NCBI GenBank assembly: GCA_013399875.1
Contig: VXAZ01000289.1
Span: forward strand, 2,112,679-2,176,678
Source of the DNA: Gymnorhina tibicen
Lineage: Eukaryota > Chordata > Aves > Passeriformes > Artamidae
Reading direction: 5' to 3'
DNA: 64,000 nucleotides
Part shown: positions 1 through 11,392 of the stretch, piece by piece
Numbering within the stretch: position 1 is the first letter of the stretch
Layout: every line of letters starts with the position of its first letter
The notes under the pieces: model-generated
What the model was told of the DNA's origin: nothing
Seen by the model: only the letters and a program-made list of their open reading frames with translations
Databases searched by the model: none
Made by a program: the position numbers and the translations under genes

Positions 1-2706
1 ATTGAAAGAGCTTGATTTCATTTTTCCTGCGGCTCTGAAGTGTCTAGGAGTGTTTTTCATTTTTGTCACCTGTCCTGATGAAATGTGTAATCTGCTTAAA
101 CCGTATGTAGCTGTCTGGGATACCTCAGAAGGTAGAGAGGAAAGGAAAAAGCAGATTAAAAAAATCAAAACTTTTAAAATATTATTTTATCTTTAAAAAT
201 CTGCAGTCTCTTTCTCCTCAGGATGAACATTAGCCCTTAGAACTATATTTTCATTTATAAATGTAGAACCAGGCAGGACATGATTTTTTGCAGTGTGTGG
301 TTCATAGATTTTCACTCAAAATATTACTTGGAAACAAGAGAAAGATCTGCCTGTTCAGAAAAACTCATGTTCCTGAGTTAAGAAGTTGAAGGGCTGAAAA
401 ATTTATCTTCAAGGTAATTAAAACAGTTGCTTTGCTGTTAGTGCTCCCAAAAATGTAAGCTACTGCCCTCACTGACTTTCATTTTGAGGACAGGAATGGT
501 GGCTCCGTTATCTGAGATATTAGTACTCATTTTCTGGTTACTGAGAGGTGGCCAGGAGATTGCACCTAGATTGTGTGGCTACTGCCTCCTCAGCTCACCC
601 CGCTGAGGTTCTGGTGCCCTGAACTGGGAGCACGGCTGGGATATGCCATAGCTTCCTTCTAATCCAGGTGTCCAAGTTCCTGCTATGCTAGCAGTTTAGG
701 GAGATAGCAAATGAGGAAAAAAGATTGATCTCTGCCTGGATCATTCCTGTTCCTATGGTCGTCCTGTGGTCGCCCTGTGTGCATCTCAGTCTGGATCCTT
801 CTCCAGCCTGCAGGTTTTGAAACAGCATCAGAGGGAATGTCTTTCTAGATAGCTGGCTGGGCTGCACTCAGCTTCCTTGGGTATGTACCAGTGAACACCC
901 AGTGCAGAGCTGTTCTCTCCTAGAACCCCATTTATTGGTCTGTCCTTGAATATTGGTTTGTCTACACACATATTTTGAAGTCTACAGGCAGGATGGGAGC
1001 TGATTAACAGCCCCTGAGATGTCAGTAGAATAGGAGGAGCTCCACAGCAGATTCTCTGCCCCAGCAGCCTGGCTTTGGCAGAGGGAGAAGCTTTGGTTAG
1101 ATGAGAGAACTGCAGGGTGGCCACACATGGTGATCTGACAGGGCGGATACGATGAGAACTGTCAGAATATTATTATTTTTGCCAGTGGTGCAGTGGTATG
1201 TTTCAAGATTACAAAACATGAACACATTGCCTTATTTCCTTTCAGTTGCACTCATGTGAAGAGCAGCATATAACCCCATCAGACAGCAAGTAAGAGAAAT
1301 ACACTAATGCTGTGCTACTTTACATAGAATTAGGTTAACACTGTTTACATGTACGTGACCTGGCTGCTCCGCTGGCCCTATTAGGTAGGAGCTGGCAGCT
1401 GGGAGGGAGTGAAGAGCAGCCTCATTAAATGCTGCTGGAAGCTTCAGCAGCCCAAAACAAGTGTCTCCACCCTGTGTAGGTGGTCAGGGTCCTTTACAGG
1501 TACCTCAAGAGTGTTGCTCAATCACCTAAAGGACTTGTTTGACATCCAGAGCTTGGATTTGCCCCCTCGTGTCCTTACTCTTGCTTTTGAAAACAGAGCC
1601 CAAACTGTGCATTTGGGCCATAATTATTGAGAACACCAAAGTTATGGAAGATTACCTGAACTCAGGTAATGCTGCAGATGAGTGCTGTGGTGATTTCAGA
1701 GCAGAGCTGGGCAGGGGGGACAGCCCAGCTCTACTGTGACCCATGGAGAGGATCCTATATCCAGACACTGCATAAGTCCTCTACAAATACATGGGGAAGA
1801 GACGGAGGGAAAGTACCTTTTCTCTCATGCTAGCATTAGAGGAACAACAGAAGAACTTGATGCTAATAGGTTCTATGAGAACAGTGGAAAGAGCTAATGG
1901 TGCTTGCAGCTAATACATTGTGCTGTCCTAGGCAATACATACCTCTTAGGTAAAACCAGATATGTTTCAAAGTGATCATAATGTCCATTTTAGGGAATAA
2001 TGAATCATCTGTCCTCTTATATGGGCAAAAATGTTTATTCAGTATTGTTATACTGAATAACTCAGAACTTTATCATTTTCTTCTCTAGCTGAAAAGAACA
2101 GTTTTGCTGAGATAATGTGAACTATATATTTACTGACTCTTAAATCCAAAATCAAATTAAATATATCAGAAAGAATCAGATTGTTAACTGTTAGCCTCAT
2201 TGCAGCCTTGAAACATGCTCCAGATGCTGAGCACACTGACTTAATATTTAGTTTAAAATTAACATTTTTATACTTTAAGCTTGTTGAATATCTTCTTAGT
2301 GAATAAACTGAGATATTTTCCTTTCCATCAAGCCAGTAGTTCAATTATTTCTTTCAGATAAGATAAAAATGTTTCATATGAGATTTTATAAATTATTACT
2401 TTTAACTTTCAATATAATTTAAATAATACATTTTTCATTACAGACAGTAAAAAACTGCCTTTGGATTCATGTCACAGTGCGAGCTGCATCGGATTGCTTA
2501 TAGGGGAAGCAGGATCCTCGTGGCAGGATGCAGAAGGAAAGCAGATAGTAGTTAGTAAGTAGCAATATCTGTATACAGCCTCAAGCCAAAGCAGTTTACG
2601 TATAAGTTACATTTTCAGACAAAAATTGTAAAAATACACAAATTCTCCATCTCACTTCTAGAATCTGAGTAGGTGTTCCTATGCCATTAAACGGTCTAAA
2701 ATTTTA
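1..2706. other. Unassigned single-copy sequence
   Basis: I recognise no gene, RNA or repeat here. Open frames on both strands are under about 100 codons and overlap in conflicting frames, as expected by chance. The stretch around 540-680 and 1010-1110 is somewhat richer in G+C than the AT-rich remainder, but shows no clear promoter or exon. It is most simply intergenic or intronic bird DNA. Confidence 0.6.
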
Positions 2707-2711
2707 GTATT
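2707..2711. repeat. Left flank of LTR A, probable target-site duplication
   Basis: GTATT lies immediately before the TG start of LTR A, and ATATT follows its CA end at 3607-3611. Four of the five positions match. A 5-bp duplication is the size expected for ERVL-class integration. The single mismatch suggests mutation since insertion, or an end placed one base off. Confidence 0.5.
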
Positions 2712-2899
2712 TGTCGTGGTTTGACACTGGCCCAATGCCAGGCACCCACGAGAGTTGCTCGCTCACCCTCCCCTACCACAGCTGGGCAAAAGGAGGGAAA
2801 AGAGGAAAAAGGGTTAACAGAGCCTTCATGGGTGAGATAAGAAGAGCGGGAGAAAGATTTCAAGGGCAAAACAGGCTCAGCCTTGGTTGCTAAGTAAAA

Positions 2900-2905
2900 T
2901 TTATT
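2900..2905 (-). terminator. Poly(A) signal AATAAA of LTR A
   Basis: The plus strand reads TTTATT, giving AATAAA on the minus strand. It lies downstream of the TATA-like box in minus orientation, as expected for the R/U5 boundary of an LTR. Confidence 0.6.
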
Positions 2906-3154
2906 ACTAACAGAATCAGAGAAGGGTAATGACAAGTAAAACAAGCCCTTAAAACACCTTCCCCACCCAGGTCCTCCCTCCTTCCCACCAACAGCGCAAG
3001 GAGGCAGGGCAGGGGTGTTTTGGCCAGTCCATCACCAGGATTTCCTTCCGCTGCTCCGGGAGAGGAGTCCTCCCCTGTGAGGCCGTGGGTCCCTCCCATG
3101 GAAGACAGTTCCCCGTGAACTTCCCGGCGTGGGGCCGCAGGAGCAGCAGCCAAA

Positions 3155-3270
3155 CCGCACCTGCTGCAGCGTGAGTCCCTCCCACGGGCACACAGCCCTC
3201 CCAAAACTGCTGTGCCGTGGGTCTCTTCCCACGGGGTGCAGTCCTCCAAGGACAGGCTGCTCCAGCCTGG
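3155..3270 (-). repeat. Tandem GC-rich minisatellite units inside LTR A
   Basis: Units beginning CTGCTSYRG and including a GTGGGTCYCTTCCCACGGG-like core start near 3161, 3207 and 3257, with spacing of about 46-50 bp. The same unit recurs in LTR B. Such internal tandem units are part of this LTR family, and copy number varies between insertions. Confidence 0.7.
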
Positions 3271-3290
3271 AAGCAGGGCCCTCTCCCTCC

Positions 3291-3291
3291 N
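3291..3291. other. Ambiguous base (N)
   Basis: This is the only N in the window. It lies in the GC-rich tandem block of LTR A, so it most likely marks an unresolved or heterozygous position in a hard-to-sequence repeat. Confidence 0.95.
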
Positions 3292-3417
3292 GGAGCACCT
3301 CCTGCCCCTCCTTCTCCACTGACCTTGGTGTCACCGTGTTGTTTTCCCTCACACGTTCTCACCTCCTCCTCTCCTCCGACTAGAAACAAAAACCCCTGAC
3401 TTTGTTTCAATTTTCTT

Positions 3418-3425
3418 CTTAAATA
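3418..3425 (-). promoter_or_regulatory. TATA-like box of LTR A
   Basis: The plus strand CTTAAATA is TATTTAAG on the minus strand. It sits between the presumed U3 region (3430-3606) and the tandem block. The equivalent place in LTR B is eroded. Confidence 0.45.
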
Positions 3426-3606
3426 GGTCATCCCAGAGGCGTTACCAGCCTCTCTCACTGGCCCAGTTCTGGCCAGCAGCATATCCATCTTCAGAGCCGT
3501 CAGGGATTGGCTCTGCCGGACATGGTGGAAGCTCCCAGCAGCTCTCACAGGAGCCACCTTTGCGGCCCCTCTGCTACCCAAAACCAGGCCGTGCCAAACC
3601 AATACA

Positions 3607-3611
3607 ATATT
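3607..3611. repeat. Right flank of LTR A, probable target-site duplication
   Basis: ATATT follows the terminal CA of LTR A and matches the left flank GTATT at four of five bases. Confidence 0.5.
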
Positions 3612-4730
3612 ACATAAAAAACCAAAATGTCTTTCAGTATTACTGATCTAAGTAAATGGAATATGCTTTTACTGCTATTTTCAAAGAGCAGTATGTACGA
3701 AACTCAGCTCCCAGATAGGTTCTCTCCTGTTCATACTATTTCAGTCTTAAAATGATTGATTAAACATTTACATTTTTTATATTGTTGACCAAATTAATTT
3801 GCTGATATCCATCTGAAAAGGAATAATATTTTGCAAAGATGTCAAACAACCCTTAAATAGCCCCATGATGTAATGCACAAGATCCCACAATGGGTTTGCT
3901 CAAAACATTTCTAAAATTTTAGGGACTAAAATGTTTGATTTTTTTTTCTTTTTGAAAGATGTCTGGAACTTGGTTTAGCTGAATTAGAAATTCAGTGTAG
4001 GCAATCTCTCCCTTCCCATAGTAAACATTTATGTTAGCATTAATTAGATAGATTTATGCATATATTGATAGGGAAAAAGCAAACACACCATAGAGAAGTT
4101 AACAATGCCATGAATGATTAATAATGTTCAAGTAGAAATTTTATGCAAAGACGTGGGTGGATAGATAATTTAGCTGCTGTGCTTGCCCTTGATTTCTGGC
4201 AAACTTAGTATCTTTCAAAGATTGTTACTAGAAAGTTTATCTGGTTAGTTGTTGGTAGCAAAAGAAGTGTTTATGTCTCTCTTCTCTTTGTTGAAGTTAA
4301 ACCACTTTCACTCTACCAGGACCTCTCCTTGGGTTGCATATGAACTGTAACTCTTTCTTTATTTCAGTGATCTTATTTCTGAAGGATTGGGTGTTGACAA
4401 AGCATAGCCTGAGAATAGTCATTTGATTAGGCTGTAAATGCAGTATGTGTGGAAAAGAAGAAATGTCACCAGCATTTGGGTGTGAATTTCCTTTAGCAAT
4501 TTATAAAGTGTTTTTATTCAAGAGATGTCATATCCAAAGCGTAAGCATCTGCTAACTATTTTGCTATTCAACGAAAATATAACCAGCTGCATCCTGAAGT
4601 CAAATTGCTATGTAGATGCTATAGAAACTTAGACATCTAGGCCACCAGACCCTGGTTATCAGCAGGTCAACACAAATCTCTGAGAATGGCTTTAGAAACA
4701 GAAAAAGTTTGGGCTAAATTAGGAGTTGCT
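3612..4730. other. Unassigned AT-rich sequence between LTR A and LTR B
   Basis: No open frame of note, repeat or RNA gene is recognised. The base composition matches the rest of the single-copy background. Confidence 0.6.
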
Positions 4731-4900
4731 TGTTCTGCTAGGTTGCTTTAGATGGACACCAGATGCCCACCAAGCTGTTCTATCAGTCCCCTTCCTGAGC
4801 TGGACAGGGGAGAGAAAAATATAATGAAAGGCTTGTGGGTTGAGGTAAGGACAGGGAGAGATCACTCACCAGTTACTGTCATGGGCAAAACAAACTTAGA
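4731..4900 (-). mobile_element. LTR B, first part: U5 end of an ERVL-like LTR, minus orientation
   Basis: This is the plus-strand left end of a second LTR related to LTR A. It begins near TGTTCTGC. It then carries a CCACCAAGC...GGACAGGGGAGAG block, a GTGGGTTGAGGTAAGGACAGG block and the GGGCAAAACA motif (4883-4892), which LTR A also has at 2864-2873. At 4900 the match stops abruptly at a CR1 copy and resumes at 5468, so the LTR was split by that insertion. The left terminus is less certain than the right because the first 30 bases are diverged. No duplicated 5-bp flank is evident. Confidence 0.8.
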
Positions 4901-5467
4901 GGCCAGCAGGTTGAAGGAGTTGATTCTTCCTCTCTACTCCAGTCTTGTGAGGCCCCACCTGGAATTCTGCATCCAGCTCCGGGGTCCTCAGCATAAGAAG
5001 GATATTCACCTACCTGTTATAGCAGGTTCAGGGGAGTGCAACAAAAATGGTCAGACGGCTGGGGCACCCCTCCTATGAAGACAGGCTGAGAGAATTGGGG
5101 TTATTCAGCCTCAGAAGAGAAGGCTCCAGGGAGACCTAATAGCAGACCTCCAGTACCGACAGGGAGCCCACAAGAGAGGTGTAGAGGGACATCCTCCAAA
5201 GGCATGTAGTGATGCCCCAAGGGGGGATGGCTTTAAACTGAAAGAGGATAGGTTTAGATCAGATATTAGAAGGAAATTCCTTATTGTGGGGTTGGTGAGA
5301 CACTGGAACAGGTTGCCCAGAGAAGTTTTGTGTGCCCCACCACTGGCAGTGTCCAAGGCCAGGTTGAATGGGCAACCTGGTCTAGTGGATGCCATCTCTG
5401 CTCATGGCAGGGGGTTGGAAATAGATGACTTTTAAGGTCCTCTCCAACCCAAACAGTTTTATGATTT
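4901..5467 (+). mobile_element. CR1 LINE, 5'-truncated, inserted in LTR B
   Basis: This is a plus-strand CR1 3' portion. It enters in the C-terminal end of the reverse-transcriptase ORF (the [18 protein letters not shown] stretch is readable at about 4950-5005) and runs through the conserved CTATGAAGACAGGCTGAGAG block. It continues into the 3' UTR (ACACTGGAACAGGTTGCCCAGAGA, then GGGGGTTGGAA) and ends in the TTTTATGATTT tail typical of CR1. The ORF is broken by stops and shifts, so it makes no protein. Severe 5' truncation and absence of a clear target duplication are normal for CR1. LTR sequence on both sides shows that it landed in LTR B and is younger than it. Confidence 0.93.
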
Positions 5468-6301
5468 AATGAAACAAATTTAATTTAATGCAAATACAAT
5501 CAAGAATAGGGTAATAAGGAATAAACCCACACCCTAAAAATACTTTCTCCCACCCCTCCCTTCATGGCCTTCATGGGCGTAATTTTAATCCTAATTTCTT
5601 TACCTCCTTCCCCCCAGTAGTGGCAGGGTATGGGAATGGGTATTGTGGTCTGTTTATCACATGCTGTCTCTGCTGCTCCTTCCTCTTCAGGGGGAGGACT
5701 ACTCACACTCTTCTGCTCCAGTGTGGGGTCCCTCCCATGGGAGACATTCCTTTGTGTCCTTCCCACAGGCTGCAGATCTAAACAAACTGCTCCAGTGTGG
5801 GTCCCTTCCATGGGATGCAGTCCTACAGGAACAAGCTGCTCCAGCGTGGGTCCCCTGTGGAGTCACAAGTCGGGCCAGCAAACCTACTCCAGCATGGGCT
5901 CCTCTTTCCTGGTGGTCACAACCTCCTTTGGGTGCATCCACCTGTTCTGGCATAGGGTCCTCCAGAGGCTTCAGGGGAGTGTCTGCTCTGGCACCTAGAG
6001 CACCTCCTTCCTTTCTTTCTTCACTGATGTTGGTGTTCACAGTGTTGTTTCTCACATATTCTCATTCCTCTCTTCTGACAGCTGCTGATGTTGAGCAGGG
6101 TTTAACTTTCCCCTTCCTGAATCTGTTATCCCAAAAACACTACTACAGTCACTGACAGGCTCTGCCTTGGCCAGCAGCAGGTCAGTCTTGGAGTTGAGTG
6201 GCACTGACTCTGTTGGACACAGGGGAAGCTTCCAGCAGCTTCTTACGGAATCCACTCCTGTACCCACCTCCCCCAAAACCTTGACACGCAAACCCAATAC
6301 A
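5468..6301 (-). mobile_element. LTR B, second part: U3/R region, minus orientation
   Basis: This part continues LTR B after the CR1. The ATAGGGTAATAAGGAATAAA stretch (about 5507-5526) pairs with AAGGGTAATGACAAGTAAAA in LTR A, then follow the tandem CTGCTCCAG units and the 3' block ending CAAACCCAATACA at 6301. With the CR1 removed the element is about 1,004 bp. Its repeat units read CCATGGG where LTR A reads CCACGGG, the expected decay of methylated CpG, so it is older. Overlapping open frames of up to 170 codons arise from the repeats and are not genes. No internal proviral sequence is attached, so it is a solo LTR. Confidence 0.87.
5712..5990 (-). repeat. Tandem units inside LTR B
   Basis: CTGCTCCAG-type units begin near 5713, 5787, 5836, 5884 and 5942, with spacings of about 75, 49, 48 and 58 bp. 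Each carries a decayed GTGGGTCCCTYCCATGGG core or a variant of it. They match the units of LTR A, with more copies here. Confidence 0.75.
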
Positions 6302-6921
6302 ATGTTATCAAGGAGAAAATCCTGTTCTCTTAATTGGCAAATAGTGAAGCTCCTGAGTCCACAGCAAAGTCTGGAGCCCCTGGCATTGCTCCAGAGACGT
6401 GTGAGATGTTTTCCCTGGCATGCAGTGGGCATTTGTACATGGTCCCACTGCGGCTCCTGTTTTCACTTCAGAGCAGTAATTAAGAGTGGATGACAGCAAT
6501 AACAAGGAAGTTTTCACAGAGTTTTATTCAGTGTTACCATGCAAAAAAGAAAAAAAACTGAGCCAGATTACAGACTGTTGTTCATATTGCATTTGTCCTA
6601 ATTTTTGCTGTTTGACCTGAGCAATTATAGAGTATTATGGGACCAGCTAAAAGACAGGATTGTTTTTCTGGGTAGAGTATTGCTAAAGGTAGCAATGCAG
6701 CAATGTTCACTTAGTCAAATACCATGGAGGCACTGCTCCAGTTTATTGTGATTCCTGTCTGACCCATCTCAGTTGTCTGGGTTGTCTTTCATCATTCAAA
6801 AATGTCATGTGTATGTTGAGTTATATGCCTTTATCAGTGTTCAAGCAACAAGCAGAGCAAAGTTTTTATGTGTACATTAAATACACAAGGTTAAAAGCAG
6901 TTTTAAATAACAGAACCTTGA

Positions 6922-6935
6922 TTTTTTTTTTTTTT
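6922..6935. repeat. Poly-T tract (T14)
   Basis: Uninterrupted homopolymer of 14 T. It has no associated retrocopy that I can recognise. Confidence 0.9.
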
Positions 6936-9900
6936 GAGGGAGGAAGGTTGAAATAAAATATAAATCACTCTTCAAGGTAATTTCAGTAGTACAGTGAAAA
7001 TAATCATTTTAACAATATTTTCTTCTTCTGGTTGGTGTTCCACTGTGTGTTCATGGGAGCGCCAGCAGAATCTACACATTGTAATCTCACTCAAGAAAAA
7101 GTGTTGCACATTACAATTTTGTAACCTGTGTCTGAAAGTACCAAATTACTCATTTTGCTTGCACGTTATAAACTGCATCTTCTCCTCAGAGACAGGGCTG
7201 CAGTCAGGCTAGGATCTTGGATTGGTATGCATTCACCATGCTGTTGTGTCTCACCAACCCATGCCTTGGACCTGTGGCTCTGCTCAGTCTCCATCCTAAA
7301 AAACTTTTACAGAGGTTTTGTTTGTTATCCTGTGATAAAGCATGAGCCTTTGTGGGAGGACTGAAGATATCTGTCAAGCTTGAACAGGAGGAAGCGCAGC
7401 ACAGGAGTAACCACAGCTCTTTTTCTCCTCTGTTCCACCTCTACCTACTGGAAGGGCCCCTTCTCTCATTTTGGAGCTGCTTGGGGCTACTCAGTGTATG
7501 CATGAATATGGCCCTAAGAGAAAAGAAAGGGCTGGCTGAACACCTGCCTACTCACTTGGGTTATGAAGGGATGGTTATGAAGACTTCCTCTTACTCCTTG
7601 AAACCTAGGCTATGATTACCCAGAATGGGGAACATGATCCCAATCTTTTTTCACCCAAATGAAAGAGCTGCCTATGGCTTCAAGAGCAGATCCCAACAGC
7701 CCTCTGCAGCAGCATGGTGTTGGTTCAGGGGGTGTGAGTTCCTCAGTGCTCTTGCACAGTGCTGCTGTTTTACAACTATAATAATCTCTCTGTATTAACT
7801 AAGTTCTTGGTACAAGTGCTTTTAAATTTTAGAAAATGTGGAAATGTTTTCATTTTGCCCTGGAATTACTACTTTTGTCATCCTGTATGTTCTGTAAAGT
7901 GATTAAATGCTTGCCTACTTCTGCTGTCATAACTTTGAGCTACTGTCACAACTTATTGTTATGCTGTCATAGCTATTACAAAGGTGCCATCTGTATTTAA
8001 CAGCTGTGAGAAGTGTGCCTTAGTAATTCTTACGGAGCAAACTGCTGTTGTTTTGACCAGATGTTCATTTTCTTCAAATACATCAACTAAGTCCAATGTC
8101 TTATAAAAAAGGCTTGAGGACACTGTGAGATTAGTAAAACTGATGGCAACATCGTATTTCTCAAGTATGTTTTACAAAATACTTCTTCCATTTACATTAT
8201 GATACTTTACTATAGCCAGTGCTATCCTACATGTGCAGAATGAGACAGGTGCTTCAGCTTCTTCATTAAAAATAACCTGATGTCTTCAACCTTTCTGTCT
8301 CCCTGACTCTTCTCCACAAGGGCCCACCAGACAAACCAGTCAACCAGTCTGCAGTGGCAGCAGTATTGAAACAAACCTGGACAAGTTAATGGTTTCATTC
8401 TCTTAGCCATTGAAAATTCAGAAATTTATACAGGGTCCAGTTTACAGAGGTAGTTAGGTGCCTAGAAATGCAAAAAGGTCTGGGTAGGATTTGCTAAATC
8501 CTAAACGGATTATATACTTAACTCCTATTGACCTCCTTTCAAATGGTTTTGATTCTTTTGTCTGCAAAACAAGCTGAAAAACCTGAAACAATCTGCTTCT
8601 GAAGACTGAACAGTTGCTGATTTTGGTCAAGACAGAACTGACACATGAAAACCCCACCCATGAAATGCAAACACTTCTGTGTGTGATGTTACAGAAGCCA
8701 GGAGTTGCAAAAGGAAATGAAGAATGAAGAGACCCTCCATTCCAGTTCTCTCTCCTGCTTTCCTGTCGTTCATCCACATCACTACCAGTTACAAAGACAA
8801 GACATCAGCAGAGAAATGTTGAGTTTCTTTCCAGAGGCCTATTCCTTGTCTGCATGGGGTGGGAAAGCCAGACAAGATCTTTTTCATTATCCTTCTCAGC
8901 CACTGGCACGGAGCTGGGTCTCAGACTGGCTGGGTCACAGAACAAGTGCAATTCAAAAATTTCAATAAACAAGAGAAGGTATTGCACTTGACACCTATCT
9001 CCTCTTGTTTGCATTTATTTATTTTAAATTTGAGGTAGCCAAGGCAAGGTGACATAAGTTCAACTTGTGGGAGTCCTTCCCACTCCATCCTTTTCACAGA
9101 CGGTAGTGTCTACATTAAAAAATTCCAGAAAAAGAAAATCTAGCTATTAAGCAGATGGAAGTGTGAATCATAAAAGATGGCAGGGAATGGTGAGACATAC
9201 TTTCTGTGTTTCTCTTCTTGAGACCTTCCTTGAGATGAAGGTGGTGTGTGAGGAGGAAAACAAATCTCCTGGGACAGCTGGAGCCTTTATCCAGTACCTT
9301 GCCTAAGCCTTTATCTGCTTACCTCCTGTGGTTCAGAGCTTGTTCTGGGTAGGAGAGAAACAAAGCACACAGGAAAACAGGCATGAAAGAAGGCATATTA
9401 AAAATCGTCTAGGGCACTCAATTCTTTCAGGCTGAGGGCAGCACATGCTGGTGAGAAATGCGAGTCACACTGAGAAAGTGCCAGAAGCCCGAGGTTTGCT
9501 CCTACCTAATTGGCTTGTTAAGCTGTTAAAACTGAAAGCACCAAATCCTTGGGTATTTCTTACCTGTACTTTTTTTTGCATTCACAGATGTGAAAAGAAA
9601 CATGCACGGCTAAGATCTGATACAAAACTGGCTTTGCTATGTTTCGCCTCCTGTGTGATAATGTCTTAATTCACTTTATTCTGTGCTTGTGCAGCACTCA
9701 GTGCAGCGGGGTCTTGAGTTGTGCCTGGGGTTTCTGGTAATGAGCACCATCACCACCAGCACACGTGAAGCATCTAAAACACTATGATGTGTGTCTGCTT
9801 AGCTTTTCTCTTTGGCAAGTAATGTTGTTATTACCACCTCATTTCTGTGTCTCATCTACCAGCTGTTATTTTTTAGATTTTGATAGTACTAACAGTGATC

Positions 9901-10685
9901 TGTGCACAACAGGTCTAAGCAATTTAAAAGTAAAGAGATAGTCAGTAGGTATTGACACAGTGTATTGACATAATGCCTTTACTTTATTCTCTCTCTGCCT
10001 GTCACCTAAAATTGTGTAAAATCTTGGAATCGCAAACACCTTCCACCTGCAAAAATGCCAGGTGAGCATAGAAGTAAGTCTTTATCAGAGTTATAACCAT
10101 CCCACAACTCCAAATCACTCTCCTCAGGTCTCCTGTGTATTTGCAGAAATGCCTATTTCTGAATTATGAACCAAAGTGGTATAATTTTTCTCTCTTAGTT
10201 TAGTTGACATTCATGACTGTTTGGCTGCTATAGATCATGTGCTATGGACACCATATCTCTAATTGAACCACCTCAGAGGATGAAACCAGTTAAGAGCAGC
10301 AAGATTTTATGTTAAAGCTAAAATCCAGGTGCTCGTATTAAAGTGACTGTCTTTCTCTGTTTTCCAGGGATTTTGATAGGAGTATGCTTATTTTCGTACT
10401 TGAATCTCTCATTGACTGAAAACCGCCTTATGAACCACTTATGGTGTCTTGAATCAAAACAGCTATGTGTCATCTGTGTAGTTCCACAATCTCGATTTTT
10501 TCATGGATTTTGTGCTTTAACAATCACTATTTCCTGTAGTGTTAAGGAAAGAAGAATGCCTTATTCTGTAATAAAAAATGGGACAATTCAGTGTGTTGTT
10601 GTGCACAGGATGGGGTCTCTGAGAATGTTCAGAGACAAAAAATGAGAGAAAATATAGAGCTGGAAAATATTTTTAAGGCGTTACC

Positions 10686-10713
10686 TTTTTTTTTTTTTAA
10701 TTTTTTTTTTTTT
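10686..10713. repeat. Interrupted poly-T tract (T13-AA-T13)
   Basis: Two 13-base T runs are separated by AA. It could be the reverse complement of an old A-rich retrotransposon tail, but no source transcript is recognisable next to it. Confidence 0.9.
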
Positions 10714-11392
10714 AGATTTCAGAAGCACTTACATTTTATGGACTTGTCAAATGATTTATCATCCTCTTTCTGAGGCTGTCCCTGATGCTGTTCTTCAACA
10801 TCTGATTTTTATGAGTCTTATTCCTGGTTTCTAGGTCACTGAGCCCAGAGGCAGCTCACAATTGGTTGTTGCCTCAGATGCACGCGGAGTGGGGGATATT
10901 TTCCTCTTTATCTATTAATGTGCAGTTAATGCAAACAAACGATAAAGAAAATCTGTAGCCTTCTTCTTTTATAAGTATATTTAATGTGTGAAGGCAGTTA
11001 GACATGAATACAGAACAGGAAATAAGATCAAGCCAAGCCAGAGAGGAATCAATAAGTGATACTGTTTTATAAGAAAAATATTTGATTATTCCTTGCTGCA
11101 ATTTGCCAGAGAGGCAGATTTCTTGTTTTCTCAGTAGGAACTGAATTAACAAGTACAGAACAACAGTAAATTTCGGACATAGACATTTAAGAATTAGCAG
11201 TGTATCTTGCTGTCAAATATTGTATTGTTTCAATCCCCAGACAAAAGCTCAGGAGCCTAATGATTTCCAATGTAATGAATGAGAATTTGACTACAGCCAA
11301 ATGTCTTGGGGAGGCTGCTATCTCTACGGGGACTAAGTAGTTAAAAAAGTCAGTAAAGGTAAGAGCTGAAAACATTTATTTAAGTTTGTTAA

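Larger units (their letters stand above)
2712..3606 (-). mobile_element. LTR A: solo endogenous retrovirus LTR, ERVL-like, minus orientation
   Basis: The segment starts TGTCGTGG and ends AATACA on the plus strand, so both ends carry the TG...CA retroviral termini, about 895 bp in all. Read on the minus strand it has a TATA-like box (3418-3425), a tandem GC-rich block, and a poly(A) signal (2900-2905) in the order U3-R-U5, which sets the orientation. No tRNA primer-binding site, gag, pol or env reading frame follows on either side, so it is a solo LTR left by recombination between the two LTRs of a provirus. It keeps many CpG sites in its repeat units, unlike LTR B, so it is the younger copy. 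A 217-codon open frame across it is a by-product of GC-rich repeats and not a gene. The broad family is known from birds; the exact subfamily name is uncertain. Confidence 0.88.
6302..11392. other. Unassigned single-copy sequence
   Basis: About 5 kb with no recognisable gene or interspersed repeat. Short open frames (up to about 107 codons) occur in conflicting frames. Low-complexity tracts are a T14 run at 6922-6935 and a T13-AA-T13 tract at 10686-10713. A T-rich tract can mimic a splice-acceptor pyrimidine tract, but no protein-like frame follows the one at 10686. Confidence 0.6.

Noticed and set aside
2949..3602. 217-codon open frame on the minus strand
   Set aside because: It lies entirely in LTR A and runs through the tandem GC-rich units and the N. 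The family's LTRs do not code, and overlapping frames stay open for the same reason.
3612..4730. A provirus body between LTR A and LTR B, since both are minus-oriented
   Set aside because: The 1.1-kb interval shows no primer-binding site, polypurine tract or viral motif, and the LTRs differ in age and tandem-unit number.
5643..6155. 170-codon open frame on the plus strand, with overlapping frames on both strands
   Set aside because: It is inside LTR B, and the sense strand of the LTR is minus. The frame follows the tandem repeats.
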